A DNA stretch of 64,000 bases. Source: Corallococcus soli. GTDB taxonomy: Bacteria; Myxococcota; Myxococcia; Myxococcales; Myxococcaceae. Of this stretch, positions 26,722 through 34,618 are shown piece after piece. The stretch lies in assembly GCF_014930455.1 (NCBI RefSeq), contig NZ_JAAIYO010000011.1, positions 62,001 to 126,000 on the forward strand, written 5' to 3'. The notes under the pieces are model-generated. The model was not told the origin of the DNA, made no database searches, and worked only from the letters and a program-made list of their open reading frames with translations. A program made the translations under genes and the position numbers. How positions within the stretch are numbered: position 1 is the stretch's first letter; each line of letters opens with the position of its first letter.

Positions 26722-27363
26722 ATGCCGTCCCGTCCCTCCCGATTCCGCGGTCCCGGCTCCCTGTCCCGCGCGCTCGCGTGCGCCGGCCTGCTGCTGCTCA
26801 CCCCCGCGTGCAGCGGCCTGGGGAAGTACACCTGGGTGAACGACTACCAGGAGAAGCCGACCGAATCCGACGCGGCCTATCAAATCGTCCCGGGCGACGT
26901 GCTCAACGTGCGCGTGTGGGGCCAGGACTCCATGACGACGCGCGCGAGGGTGCGCGAGGACGGCCGCATCAGCCTCACCTTCCTGGACGACGTGGAGGCC
27001 GCGGGCCACTCGCCGGCCCTGCTGGCGCAGCAGATCCAGACGCGGCTCAAGGACTTCATCAACCACCCCGTCGTCACGGTGGCGCTGGAGGAAGCGCGCC
27101 CCATGTCGGTGACGATGCTGGGGGAGGTGGCCAACGTGGGCGCGCACGTGCTCGCGCCCGGCTCCACGCTGCTCCAGGCGCTGGGTGCCGCGGGCAGCTT
27201 CACGGACTACGCGCACCGCGACCGCATCTTCGTGCTGCGCCGTGAGGACCCGAAGGTGGAGGAGCCCACGCGCATCCGCGTGAAGTACGACGACCTCATC
27301 CGCGGCGAGGGCCGCGCGGCCGCCTTCCGCCTGCGTCCCGGCGACGTGGTCGTGGTGGAATAG
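26722..27363 (+). CDS. epsY: Short outer-membrane polysaccharide export (OPX/Wza-like) lipoprotein
   Basis: A 213-residue lipoprotein. The signal peptide ends at the lipobox LLTPAC with C30. A Poly_export domain follows (YQIVPGDVLNVRVWGQDS ... HPVVTVALEE) and one SLBB-like domain (VTMLGEVANVGAHVLAPGSTLLQALGAAG). It is much shorter than E. coli Wza (about 380 residues) and has no C-terminal amphipathic helix to span the outer membrane. In M. xanthus, a short OPX protein of this kind works with a separate beta-barrel. The next gene encodes such a barrel, 3 bases downstream. Confidence 0.92.
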   Translation: MPSRPSRFRGPGSLSRALACAGLLLLTPACSGLGKYTWVNDYQEKPTESDAAYQIVPGDVLNVRVWGQDSMTTRARVREDGRISLTFLDDVEAAGHSPALLAQQIQTRLKDFINHPVVTVALEEARPMSVTMLGEVANVGAHVLAPGSTLLQALGAAGSFTDYAHRDRIFVLRREDPKVEEPTRIRVKYDDLIRGEGRAAAFRLRPGDVVVVE

Positions 27364-27366
27364 CCC

Positions 27367-28683
27367 GTGCTGGACGCGGTCCTGACCAGCCTGTGGCTGG
27401 AGGTGGCGTCCGCCTCCGTGTCCTATGCCGTCCAGGCGCGCGTGGACACGCGCGTGCGCTCCATGGAGGCGCAGGCCACCGGCCCGGACGTGCCCCCCGT
27501 GGCCGGAGACATGGACCTGGTGCCCACGCTGGGCCTCAAGTTCGACGACGGCAGCGCGGTGGCCCAGGTGGAGTACGCGCCGCGCATCTCCTTCCGCGAG
27601 GCCACCACCGACCCGCGCACGGAGGTGCAGCACGTGGGGCGCCTGCTGGCGGACTGGCGGCCCCAGCGCGGCCTCACCCTGCACGGCACCCAGGAGTTCG
27701 TGCTGGGCCAGGTGAACCTCTTCACCAACCTGCCCCTGGGCGGCAGCCTGGATGACCCGCTGGGCGGAGACCCCATCCCGGGCGACACCGCCGTGGACGT
27801 GCCCATCCAGCCCCTGCCGGAGGGCACGGACAGCGTGTTCTTCCTGTCCTCGCTGACGACGCTCGCGGCGGAGACGGTGTGGCTGGGCCGGGGCCTGTCG
27901 CTGTCGGGCAGCGCGGGCTTCTCCGCCAGCGGCGGCCTGGACGCCGCGGCCCGGGAGGCGGTGCCCTTCCAGTACGGTCCGCGCGGACAGGCGGCCCTGG
28001 GCTGGTCGCCCGCGCCCCGGCACACGCTGGCCACCACGGTGGGCGTCACGGATTCGCGCTTCTCCACCGGGGCCCGCGCCACGGTGAGCACCCTCACCGG
28101 CGCCTGGACGCACCGGGTGGACCGGCGCACGTCGGTGGAGGTGGGCGTGGGCGTGGGCGTGGCCTACTCCCTACGGGCGACCGAGGAGCCCCCGGACGAG
28201 GAGCTGCCCGGAGCCACCCCAGCGGGTGGGAGGCACGTGGGGACCTTTCAGGTCGGGGTGCCGCCGGAGGAGGAGCCCCCGGCGCGCCTGGACCTGCTGC
28301 CGGACCTGACGCTGGCCGTGTCCCACCGGGTGCCGTCGCGGGTGGCGGACTTCAACAGCCGGGTGGCCGCGCGCGTGACGCCCTTCGTGGACCGGCTGAC
28401 GGGGCTGGTGTACCCGAGGGCCGACCTGACGTTGAACGGCACCTGGGCGCTGGGCCCCCGGGTGCGGCTGTCGGGGACGGGGGGCGCCGCGTTCGCGGTG
28501 GGTGGCGCGGTGGGCGACCGTCAGGTGGTGGGCGGGGTGGGCGCCAGCTGGACGGTGTCACGGTGGGTGTCACTGGAGGCGGACACGCGGACAGCGTGGA
28601 CTCGCTCGCCCGACGTGGAAGCGGCCCGCATGGTGTGGTCCGCGACGCTGGGACTGTCGGTACGGCAAACTGGTATCCTCTGA
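27367..28683 (+). CDS. epsX: Outer-membrane beta-barrel partner of the EPS export protein
   Basis: A 438-residue exported protein, starting with GTG 3 bases after epsY. After a short hydrophobic N-terminus (residues about 1-21) come many amphipathic strand-like segments with alternating pattern, for example SVEVGVGVGVAYSLRA, VRLSGTGGAAFAVGGA and WVSLEADTRTAW, with VWSATLGLSVRQTGIL at the end. This fits a large beta-barrel of the type that forms a composite pore with a short OPX lipoprotein. Loops are rich in Pro and acidic residues. The gene position between epsY and epsW matches M. xanthus epsX. Confidence 0.85.
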   Translation: MLDAVLTSLWLEVASASVSYAVQARVDTRVRSMEAQATGPDVPPVAGDMDLVPTLGLKFDDGSAVAQVEYAPRISFREATTDPRTEVQHVGRLLADWRPQRGLTLHGTQEFVLGQVNLFTNLPLGGSLDDPLGGDPIPGDTAVDVPIQPLPEGTDSVFFLSSLTTLAAETVWLGRGLSLSGSAGFSASGGLDAAAREAVPFQYGPRGQAALGWSPAPRHTLATTVGVTDSRFSTGARATVSTLTGAWTHRVDRRTSVEVGVGVGVAYSLRATEEPPDEELPGATPAGGRHVGTFQVGVPPEEEPPARLDLLPDLTLAVSHRVPSRVADFNSRVAARVTPFVDRLTGLVYPRADLTLNGTWALGPRVRLSGTGGAAFAVGGAVGDRQVVGGVGASWTVSRWVSLEADTRTAWTRSPDVEAARMVWSATLGLSVRQTGIL

Positions 28684-28692
28684 AGCTCCCCC

Positions 28693-28869
28693 ATGGCGAA
28701 GCTCATCCTCCTTTCCGTCCTCATCGCCACCATCGCGCTGCCCGGTGCGGCGGCGCGCGACGCGAATCCGTGGAAGGGGATGAAGAAAGCCATCTTGTGG
28801 GTGGCCCTCTTCAATGTGGCGTACGCATACGGCGTGCTCGTGCTCGTGCCCCGGTACGGGTTCGGGTGA
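28693..28869 (+). CDS. Small membrane peptide within the EPS operon
   Basis: A 58-residue protein beginning 9 bases after epsX. It has a cleavable-signal-like or anchor segment (MAKLILLSVLIATIALPGAAA), a charged linker (RDANPWKGMKK) and a second hydrophobic segment (AILWVALFNVAYAYGVLVLV), ending RYGFG. Start context is CTCCCCC, so no clear ribosome-binding site; translation may be coupled to epsX. Its position between epsX and epsW and its tidy two-segment layout argue for a real gene. No function is known to me. Confidence 0.7.
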   Translation: MAKLILLSVLIATIALPGAAARDANPWKGMKKAILWVALFNVAYAYGVLVLVPRYGFG

Positions 28870-28892
28870 GGGAAGGAAAGGCATTCGACGTG

Positions 28893-29297
28893 ATGGAGCT
28901 CCAACACCTCACCGTCCTCCTCGTGGAGGACTCTCCGATGTTCCGCGTCATGCTGCGTGACATGCTCCAGGAAATGGGCGTGAAGAGCGTGGTGGAGAAG
29001 CCCAACGGGAAGTCCGCCATGGAGTACCTCCAGGGCGCGGAGAAGCCCGACCTCGTGTGCCTGGACCTGACGTTGCCGGACGTGTCCGGCTACGACGTCT
29101 GCGAGCACATCCGCCGCACGCCCGCCATCGCCCATGTGCCGGTGCTGATGGTGAGCGCGCGCAACCTGCCGGAGGACAAGGCCTACGCGGAGGAGGCCGG
29201 CGCCAACGGCTACCTGGGCAAGCCCTTCACGCCGGAGGAACTGGAGAAGCGCGTGCGCCAGGTCCTGAAGGCCGCGGTGGCCCGGAGCCCCCAGTGA
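28893..29297 (+). CDS. epsW: Single-domain response regulator of the EPS locus
   Basis: A 134-residue CheY-like receiver. Acidic pocket VEDS, acceptor D58 (VCLDLTLPDVSG), VSA switch segment and GYLGKPF lysine. No output domain. The start ATG at 28893 has AGGAAAGG about 12 bases upstream; a GTG directly before it is an alternative. The stop overlaps the start of epsV (GTGA). It probably adjusts EPS assembly by protein contact, as inferred from its operon position. Confidence 0.92.
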   Translation: MELQHLTVLLVEDSPMFRVMLRDMLQEMGVKSVVEKPNGKSAMEYLQGAEKPDLVCLDLTLPDVSGYDVCEHIRRTPAIAHVPVLMVSARNLPEDKAYAEEAGANGYLGKPFTPEELEKRVRQVLKAAVARSPQ

Positions 29298-30790
29298 CGT
29301 CCCCCGCCCCCCGCCCCCCCCCGTCCGCCCCGCCCCCGCATTACGTCCCCGAGCGTGAAGAGACGAACGCGCCGGCGGACCTCATCGACTGGGGCTTCCT
29401 GTTCGACGGGCTGGGGTTCGTGCGGCGGGCGGTGCTGCGACACTGGTTCCTGGGCCTGTGCATCATCGTGGTGATGAGCGCCCTGGGCTCCGCGGCGGCG
29501 AAGCTGATGCCGCGCAAGTACCACGTCGAAACGCGGATGCTGACGTACCGCAACCTCATCATCTCCTCGCTGGTGAACCCGGGCCGCTCCATCCCCGTGG
29601 AGGCCGACCAGCCGACGCGCGCCGCGTGGGAGATGGTGCTCAGCCGGGGCAACCTCAAGTCCGTCATCAAGAACGCGAAGCTCATCGAGTACTGGGACAA
29701 CATGCGGTCGCCGCTCAGCCGCCTGAAGGAGCAGTACACGAAGAAGGCGCCGCCCCCCATGTCCAACGAGGACAAGGAGGAGGCGCTCATCGCCATGCTG
29801 GAGAACAGCCTCAACGTGATGGCGGAGGGCGGCTCCGGCACGGTGACCATCGGCGTGGACTGGAGCGATCCGCAGATGGCCTTCAACATCGTGGAGGCCG
29901 CGGCGCAGAACTTCCTCGACATGCGCCACGAGTCGGAGATGGGCGCCATCACGGAGTCCGTCAACATCCTGAAGTCGCAGGTGGAGAACGAAGCGGCGAA
30001 CATCAAGCAGGCCATCAACGACCTGGAGCGCGCGGTGAAGCAGGCGGACGCGCGCCGCAAGAAGCGGGAAGCGGACCCCAAGCAGGCCAGCGCGCGGCAG
30101 GCGCTCTTGCAGACGGACCACGCGCTCGCGCAGCTGAAGTTCCTGGTGCAGGCCAAGCGCCGCGCCATCCGCGACGTGGAGGACTTCCGCAGCCGCCGGC
30201 TCACGGAGCTGCGCTCGCAGCTGGCCGAGCAGCGCGTCGTCTTCTCGCCGCAGCACCCGGTGATTGTCGACCTGGAGCAGCGCGTGGCGACGATGCAGGC
30301 GGACTCGCCGCAGCTCATCTCGCTGCGCGCGGAGGAGCAGTCGCTCATCCAGGAGTACCTCCGCATGGGCGGCACGGACGTGGAGTCCGCCACGGAGGGC
30401 ACGAGCCTGGCCGGGTTCGGCGGCCCCATGGCGGGCGCGATGCTGGGCACGCCGGATGATCCGGAGGTGGCGGTGGCCACGGACCGGATGCGCATGGTGG
30501 TGATGCGGCACCAGGAGAAGCTGCGCCGGTTGGACCAGGCGCAGACGGAGCTGGAGATCTCCAAGGTGTCCATGAAGCACCGCTACAGCGTGCTGTTGCC
30601 GGCGCTCTTCCCGGAGAAGCCGTCCAAGCCGAACCCGAAGCTCATCGCCATCGCGGGCGTGGTGGGCGGGGTGGCGCTGGCGGTGTTCGCGGCGGTGGCG
30701 TTGGACATCCTGCGCAGGCGGGTGCTGGAGAAGTGGCAGGTGGAGCGGCTCTTGAAATTGCCGGTGCTGGCGGAGCTGGAACGCCGCTGA
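29294..30790 (+). CDS. epsV: Wzc-like polysaccharide co-polymerase without kinase domain
   Basis: A 498-residue chain-length determinant. The N-terminal membrane helix (about 45-65, WFLGLCIIVVMSALGSAAA), the Wzz domain after it, long coiled-coil segments (ESVNILKSQVENEAANIKQ and further) and the second membrane helix near residue 455 (AIAGVVGGVALAVFAAVAL) are all seen. It stops about 20 residues after the second helix, so it has no tyrosine kinase domain. It starts with GTG overlapping the epsW stop by 4 bases. It controls chain length with Wzy. Confidence 0.92.
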   Translation: MTSPAPRPPPSAPPPHYVPEREETNAPADLIDWGFLFDGLGFVRRAVLRHWFLGLCIIVVMSALGSAAAKLMPRKYHVETRMLTYRNLIISSLVNPGRSIPVEADQPTRAAWEMVLSRGNLKSVIKNAKLIEYWDNMRSPLSRLKEQYTKKAPPPMSNEDKEEALIAMLENSLNVMAEGGSGTVTIGVDWSDPQMAFNIVEAAAQNFLDMRHESEMGAITESVNILKSQVENEAANIKQAINDLERAVKQADARRKKREADPKQASARQALLQTDHALAQLKFLVQAKRRAIRDVEDFRSRRLTELRSQLAEQRVVFSPQHPVIVDLEQRVATMQADSPQLISLRAEEQSLIQEYLRMGGTDVESATEGTSLAGFGGPMAGAMLGTPDDPEVAVATDRMRMVVMRHQEKLRRLDQAQTELEISKVSMKHRYSVLLPALFPEKPSKPNPKLIAIAGVVGGVALAVFAAVALDILRRRVLEKWQVERLLKLPVLAELERR

Positions 30791-30839
30791 AGGTTCAAGC
30801 GCGCGGGGGCCTGGAGGCCACGCGCGCGGGGGTGACACT

Positions 30840-32051
30840 GTGACGGTCTGGACCTGGGTGGACGTGGCGCTGTGCGTGGGGCTCCTGCCGGTGGTGGGAG
30901 GCTGCGGCTACCTGCTGCTCTTGACGCTGCTGTCGGGGCGCAAGGCGGCGCCAACGCCGCCGTCGCCCGCGACGCGGAAGTTCGACGTGGTGATTCCGTC
31001 GCACAACGAGGAGCTGGGCATCGCGCGGACGGTGGCGAACCTGTCCGCGGTGGACTACCCCACGGACCTGCGGCGCATCATCGTCGTGGCGGACAACTGT
31101 TCGGACGCGACGGCCCAGAAGGCGCGCGAGGCGGGCGCCACGGTGCTGGAGCGCCAGGACGCGGAGAAGCGCGGCAAGGGCTACGCGCTGGCGCACGCCT
31201 TCGAGCGCAGCCAGAAGGACGGCTTCGCGGACGCGGTGGTGGTGGTGGACGCGGACACGGTGGTGACGCCCAACCTGCTGCACGCCTTCTCCCGCCGGCT
31301 GGAGGACGGGGCGCACGCGGCGCAGGCGCACTACGGGGTGATGAACCCCACGGCGTCGTGGCGCACGCGGCTGATGACCATCGCGCTGGGCATGTTCCAC
31401 CGGGTGCGCTCCATGGGGCGGGAGCGGATGGGCGTGTCCTGCGGCCTGCGCGGCAACGGCATGTGCTTCACGCACGCGGTGCTCAAGCAGGTGCCGCACG
31501 ACGCGTTCAGCGTGGTGGAGGACCTGGAGTACGGCATCCGCCTGGCGCGCGCGGGGCACCGCGTGCACTACGCCTGGGAGGCGGAGGTGCTGGGGGAGAT
31601 GGTGACGGCGGAGAAGCAGAGCCGCTCGCAGCGGCAGCGCTGGGAGGGGGGCCGCGCGCAGATGCGCAAGCTGCACGGCTGGCCGCTCTTGAGCGACGCG
31701 CTGAAGCAGAAGAGCGGGCTCCTGTTCGACCTGTCCATGGACGTGCTGGTGCCGCCCCTGAGCCAGCTGGTGCTGGCGACGGTGGCGGGTTCGGTGCTGG
31801 CGACCGGCGTGGTGTGGCTGTCCGGGGGTACGGCGGTGGCGGCCTCCGGGCTGGCGGCGTTCGGGCTCACGTCGCTGGCGCTGTACGTGCTGCGCGGCTG
31901 GTGGGTGTCCGGCGTGGGCGCGCGCGGCCTGTTGGACCTGGCCTGGGCGCCCATCTACGTGGTGTGGAAGGTGTGGCTCATGGTGCGCGGCCCCGGCGCG
32001 GAGAAGCGCGGCGAGTGGGTGCGCACCACGCGCGAGGCGGAGCGGCCGTAG
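30840..32051 (+). CDS. epsU: Membrane glycosyltransferase family 2 protein
   Basis: A 403-residue processive-type GT2. An N-terminal membrane helix (about 6-32) is followed by the GT-A domain: VVIPSHNEE, the metal-binding DxD in VVVDADTVV, the acid pair in VVEDLEYGIRLA, and the QxxRW-type RQRWEGGRAQ. Two to three C-terminal membrane segments follow. It adds a sugar on the cytoplasmic side of the inner membrane. The start is GTG at 30840. It is the last gene of the first eps block. Confidence 0.92.
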   Translation: MTVWTWVDVALCVGLLPVVGGCGYLLLLTLLSGRKAAPTPPSPATRKFDVVIPSHNEELGIARTVANLSAVDYPTDLRRIIVVADNCSDATAQKAREAGATVLERQDAEKRGKGYALAHAFERSQKDGFADAVVVVDADTVVTPNLLHAFSRRLEDGAHAAQAHYGVMNPTASWRTRLMTIALGMFHRVRSMGRERMGVSCGLRGNGMCFTHAVLKQVPHDAFSVVEDLEYGIRLARAGHRVHYAWEAEVLGEMVTAEKQSRSQRQRWEGGRAQMRKLHGWPLLSDALKQKSGLLFDLSMDVLVPPLSQLVLATVAGSVLATGVVWLSGGTAVAASGLAAFGLTSLALYVLRGWWVSGVGARGLLDLAWAPIYVVWKVWLMVRGPGAEKRGEWVRTTREAERP

Positions 32052-32196
32052 TCGGCTGCCCGGGGCCGCTCCAGCGGCCCCTGCCCCGTGCGCACGCGCT
32101 CCGTGGCGACCTTGGGCCGCACCCGTTCGGACGTGGGTGATGGCTCAACTTCTTCCAAGCGCGGGACGGCCGACGACGAACGCGCGGGTGAGGGGC

Positions 32197-32715
32197 TCAG
32201 CCGCCCCGAGCGATGGACGGCCGGTGGCGACCGCGTGACACGGTGGGTGTCGAAGCGCGGGACGTCCGCTTCGCCACCGTCGTGGGAGCGCCGAGCGCCG
32301 CCTGGATGGGGCACACGGTGTCCTCCGCGCAGAAGCCTTCGGCCATCAGGGTGGTGATGGCGCGGCGCATGCGGCGCAGGTCGTCGATGCGGGCATCGAT
32401 GGCCTGGACCTTCTCGTTGGCGAAGCGGGCCACGTCGCGGGTCGGGATGCCGCGCCGGTCGGACACGGCGAGGAACGCGGAGACCTCCTTCAGGGTGAAG
32501 CCCAGCTCCTGGGAGCGGCGGATGAAGCGCACGCGGATGGCGGCCTCCGGGCCGTACAGGCGCTGACCGCTGTCGCTGCGCTCCAGGGGCATCAGCAGCT
32601 TGCGCCGTTCGTAGAAGCGCAGGGTGGACAGCTTCACGCCCGCAACGCGAGCGAGCGCGCCGATGCGCAGGGGCCCCAGGGGAGCTTCAGCGGGCCGTCG
32701 CGGGAACACCTTCAC
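32197..32715 (-). CDS. MerR-family transcriptional regulator
   Basis: A 172-residue regulator. The winged helix begins at LRIGALARVAGVKLSTLRFYERRKLL, then a dimerisation helix, then a C-terminal pair of cysteines in CAEDTVCP, a metal-binding-type spacing found in soxR/heavy-metal MerR members. The GTG start is preceded by GGAAGGG. It overlaps the end of the upstream membrane-protein gene by 29 bases, so the two are co-translated, and that protein may be its target or sensor partner. Confidence 0.9.
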   Translation of the reverse strand: MKVFPRRPAEAPLGPLRIGALARVAGVKLSTLRFYERRKLLMPLERSDSGQRLYGPEAAIRVRFIRRSQELGFTLKEVSAFLAVSDRRGIPTRDVARFANEKVQAIDARIDDLRRMRRAITTLMAEGFCAEDTVCPIQAALGAPTTVAKRTSRASTPTVSRGRHRPSIARGG

Positions 32716-33127
32716 GGCCCTTCCGCGCGGCCAGCAGGAGCCCGCCCTGCGCGAACATCCCCGCCAGCTCCATCACCAGGAACGCGATGAGCACCTGCGT
32801 CGCGCCCTGCGCGAGCGCGAGCACCATCCACGCGGCGACCACGGCCCGGGCCACGGTGTCCGCGGCGCCATGGAACGCGGTCGGCTGGACGACGCGGACC
32901 ACCGCCCACAGCACCGCCAGGACGCCGAACAGGGAGACGAAGAACAGGTGCATGTCCGTGAACGGCGGCATGGCCTCACCGCGCAGCGACAGCGCCTCGT
33001 GCGTCCACCCCATGAGCCCCAGCGCCATCTCCGCCGTCCACGGCGTGGCGAACGGCAGGGTGATGACCAGGTCATACAGCGCGCTGCCACGGACGATGCG
33101 GCGAAGCAGGGAGGAGTCGGGGCTCAT
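32687..33127 (-). CDS. Unrecognised small membrane protein upstream of merR
   Basis: A 146-residue protein with four hydrophobic segments (about 15-35, 57-80, 88-106 and 110-132). The middle motif FTDMHLFFVSLFGVLAVLWAVVR is family-like, but the family is not recognised. It is co-transcribed with the MerR regulator and may be regulated by it. Confidence 0.7.
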   Translation of the reverse strand: MSPDSSLLRRIVRGSALYDLVITLPFATPWTAEMALGLMGWTHEALSLRGEAMPPFTDMHLFFVSLFGVLAVLWAVVRVVQPTAFHGAADTVARAVVAAWMVLALAQGATQVLIAFLVMELAGMFAQGGLLLAARKGREGVPATAR

Positions 33128-33157
33128 GCCAGCGACTCTACCGCCTGCCCCCTGACA

Positions 33158-33883
33158 TCAGACACTGACGGGAAGCTCGTGGAAGAGGACGTCCATCGGG
33201 CCCAGGCTCCGAGCCACTTCCACGAAGCGCTCGCTCACGATGATCAACGTCACGGCGTCCGTCAGCCGGAACACGTCCTGCCCCGAGGGCAGGGATGCGG
33301 CCTCCAGCCGGATGTCCAACGGCATGGGTCCACCCATCCGCCCACAGGTCGCACAGGGCGGAGCGGTACCGGAAGGCAGACACGACGGATGCAATCGCCC
33401 CCGGGCAACGAGCTCGAGTTCATACAACGCGGGCATCGGTGCACTCGCAGTGGCCAGCTCCGCCCGGACCGGAGCAAGTCCCTGGATTCGCGCCGCCTGC
33501 AACGCCTGCAACGCATCCTCCCGGACCAGCAGCTTCCAGGGGTCCCTCAGGACCAGGGGACCAAACTTCCCCCGCGCGGTCCCGACCAGTGGACCGAACG
33601 TCGTTCCCGGCTCCACCTGGGCCCCAGGCGGCAGCCATGCGCCCAACTGCTCCGCGAGCCGTGCATAGCTCGCGAAGGGCTCCGGGCCCGGCGCCTCGAA
33701 CTCCGGTCGTCGAGGATGCTCGGACAGATCCACGGAGGGATACGCGAGCGCGATGCCACTCCACGTCTCCCCGCAGGCCGGGCACTCCACGCCGGGCAAC
33801 ATCCAGCGGGCCTCCGCCTGATAGCTGCCCGTCCAGACGCGGGGCACGTCGTCGCGCGGCGTGCGCAGCTCGAAGTAGCGCAT
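33158..33883 (-). CDS. SitI6-family double-CXXCG immunity protein
   Basis: A 241-residue cytoplasmic protein of the myxobacterial double-CXXCG paralogous family (TIGR02264). The paired motifs are CPACG (C34, C37) and CATCG (C177, C180), likely one or two zinc sites. It starts at 33883 in a TGATG overlap with the upstream toxin stop. In the Sit system, SitI protects siblings from the paired SitA toxin delivered by outer-membrane exchange. Family membership is read from the motif pair; protection of this toxin is inferred from the pairing. Confidence 0.87.
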   Translation of the reverse strand: MRYFELRTPRDDVPRVWTGSYQAEARWMLPGVECPACGETWSGIALAYPSVDLSEHPRRPEFEAPGPEPFASYARLAEQLGAWLPPGAQVEPGTTFGPLVGTARGKFGPLVLRDPWKLLVREDALQALQAARIQGLAPVRAELATASAPMPALYELELVARGRLHPSCLPSGTAPPCATCGRMGGPMPLDIRLEAASLPSGQDVFRLTDAVTLIIVSERFVEVARSLGPMDVLFHELPVSV

Positions 33884-34581
33884 CAGTCCCCCCGAGGCGT
33901 GGGACCCAGGTCCACGCTCTGCCAGTAGGTCGTCGTGAGGCCGAACAGACCGAACTGCTGGATCATCTTCGACGCCTGCTCGAAGTGCTCCGGTTTGGTG
34001 GCGCGCCCATAGGTCCGGGAGAAGAACGCGCGCCACTCTCCGTTCCACGGCGCTCCATCCGGTCCCCGGTGGATCCGTGCATGCTCGGCCTTGTCGATGA
34101 CCACGACGTAGTCATGCACGTTGATGCCCTTGGACCGGAAGTACGCGGTGTACTGCTGGGGAAAGAGGTGGTGCTTCTCCTTGGGCCGCCGCGCCCACTC
34201 CTCCCGGGCCTGCTGCCTCCGCACCTCGCTCGGCAGGCGTTCGCGCGGAGACCAGCGGAACACCATGACCGGGCTCCTATTGCCCGGCAGCCCCTGCGCG
34301 CTGCCCCAGCTCCGCCAAGCCGTGCTGCCCGGTGCCACGAACACGGGCGCACTCGCACGGGCGCGCACCACGCGCCCTGGCACCAGGTCTTCACAGAAGA
34401 AGAGCGCGCACTCCGTCTCCTTGCAGAGCGTCGCGACGCAGCGGTCTTCCTCGTCCGGTTGACAGCCCGATCCGGAGTTGTCGGCCAGCTCCCAGCTGCG
34501 GAGCGGTGACTCCAGGGGCGGCGTCCCAGCGGACGCGCACCCCAACAGCCCGGCGACGAACCCCAGCGCCCACCACCGCAT
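33883..34581 (-). CDS. SitA6-family polymorphic toxin lipoprotein
   Basis: A 232-residue lipoprotein. The lipobox is LLGC with C15, and a Cys-rich spacer (C40, C48, C53, C58, C63) follows. The C-terminal toxin domain (DUF2380 type) has HHLFPQQ (137-143), GINVHDYVV with H156-D157, HARIH with H167 and H171, and WNGEW from 179, a His pattern like nucleases of the HNH/ENDO VII group. The ribosome-binding site GGAGGT lies 5-6 bases before the ATG. In M. xanthus such lipoprotein toxins are spread between cells by TraA/B-mediated outer-membrane exchange and kill non-immune kin. Its immunity gene follows with a one-base overlap. Confidence 0.85.
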   Translation of the reverse strand: MRWWALGFVAGLLGCASAGTPPLESPLRSWELADNSGSGCQPDEEDRCVATLCKETECALFFCEDLVPGRVVRARASAPVFVAPGSTAWRSWGSAQGLPGNRSPVMVFRWSPRERLPSEVRRQQAREEWARRPKEKHHLFPQQYTAYFRSKGINVHDYVVVIDKAEHARIHRGPDGAPWNGEWRAFFSRTYGRATKPEHFEQASKMIQQFGLFGLTTTYWQSVDLGPTPRGD

Positions 34582-34618
34582 GGCGACCTCCGAGTCCGTT
34601 CAGCCCGCCCTTCGAACC

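Noticed and set aside
33883..34581. Gene called as a simple hypothetical lipoprotein
   Set aside because: The His pattern, lipobox and coupled double-CXXCG partner fit the SitA6/SitI6 pair better.
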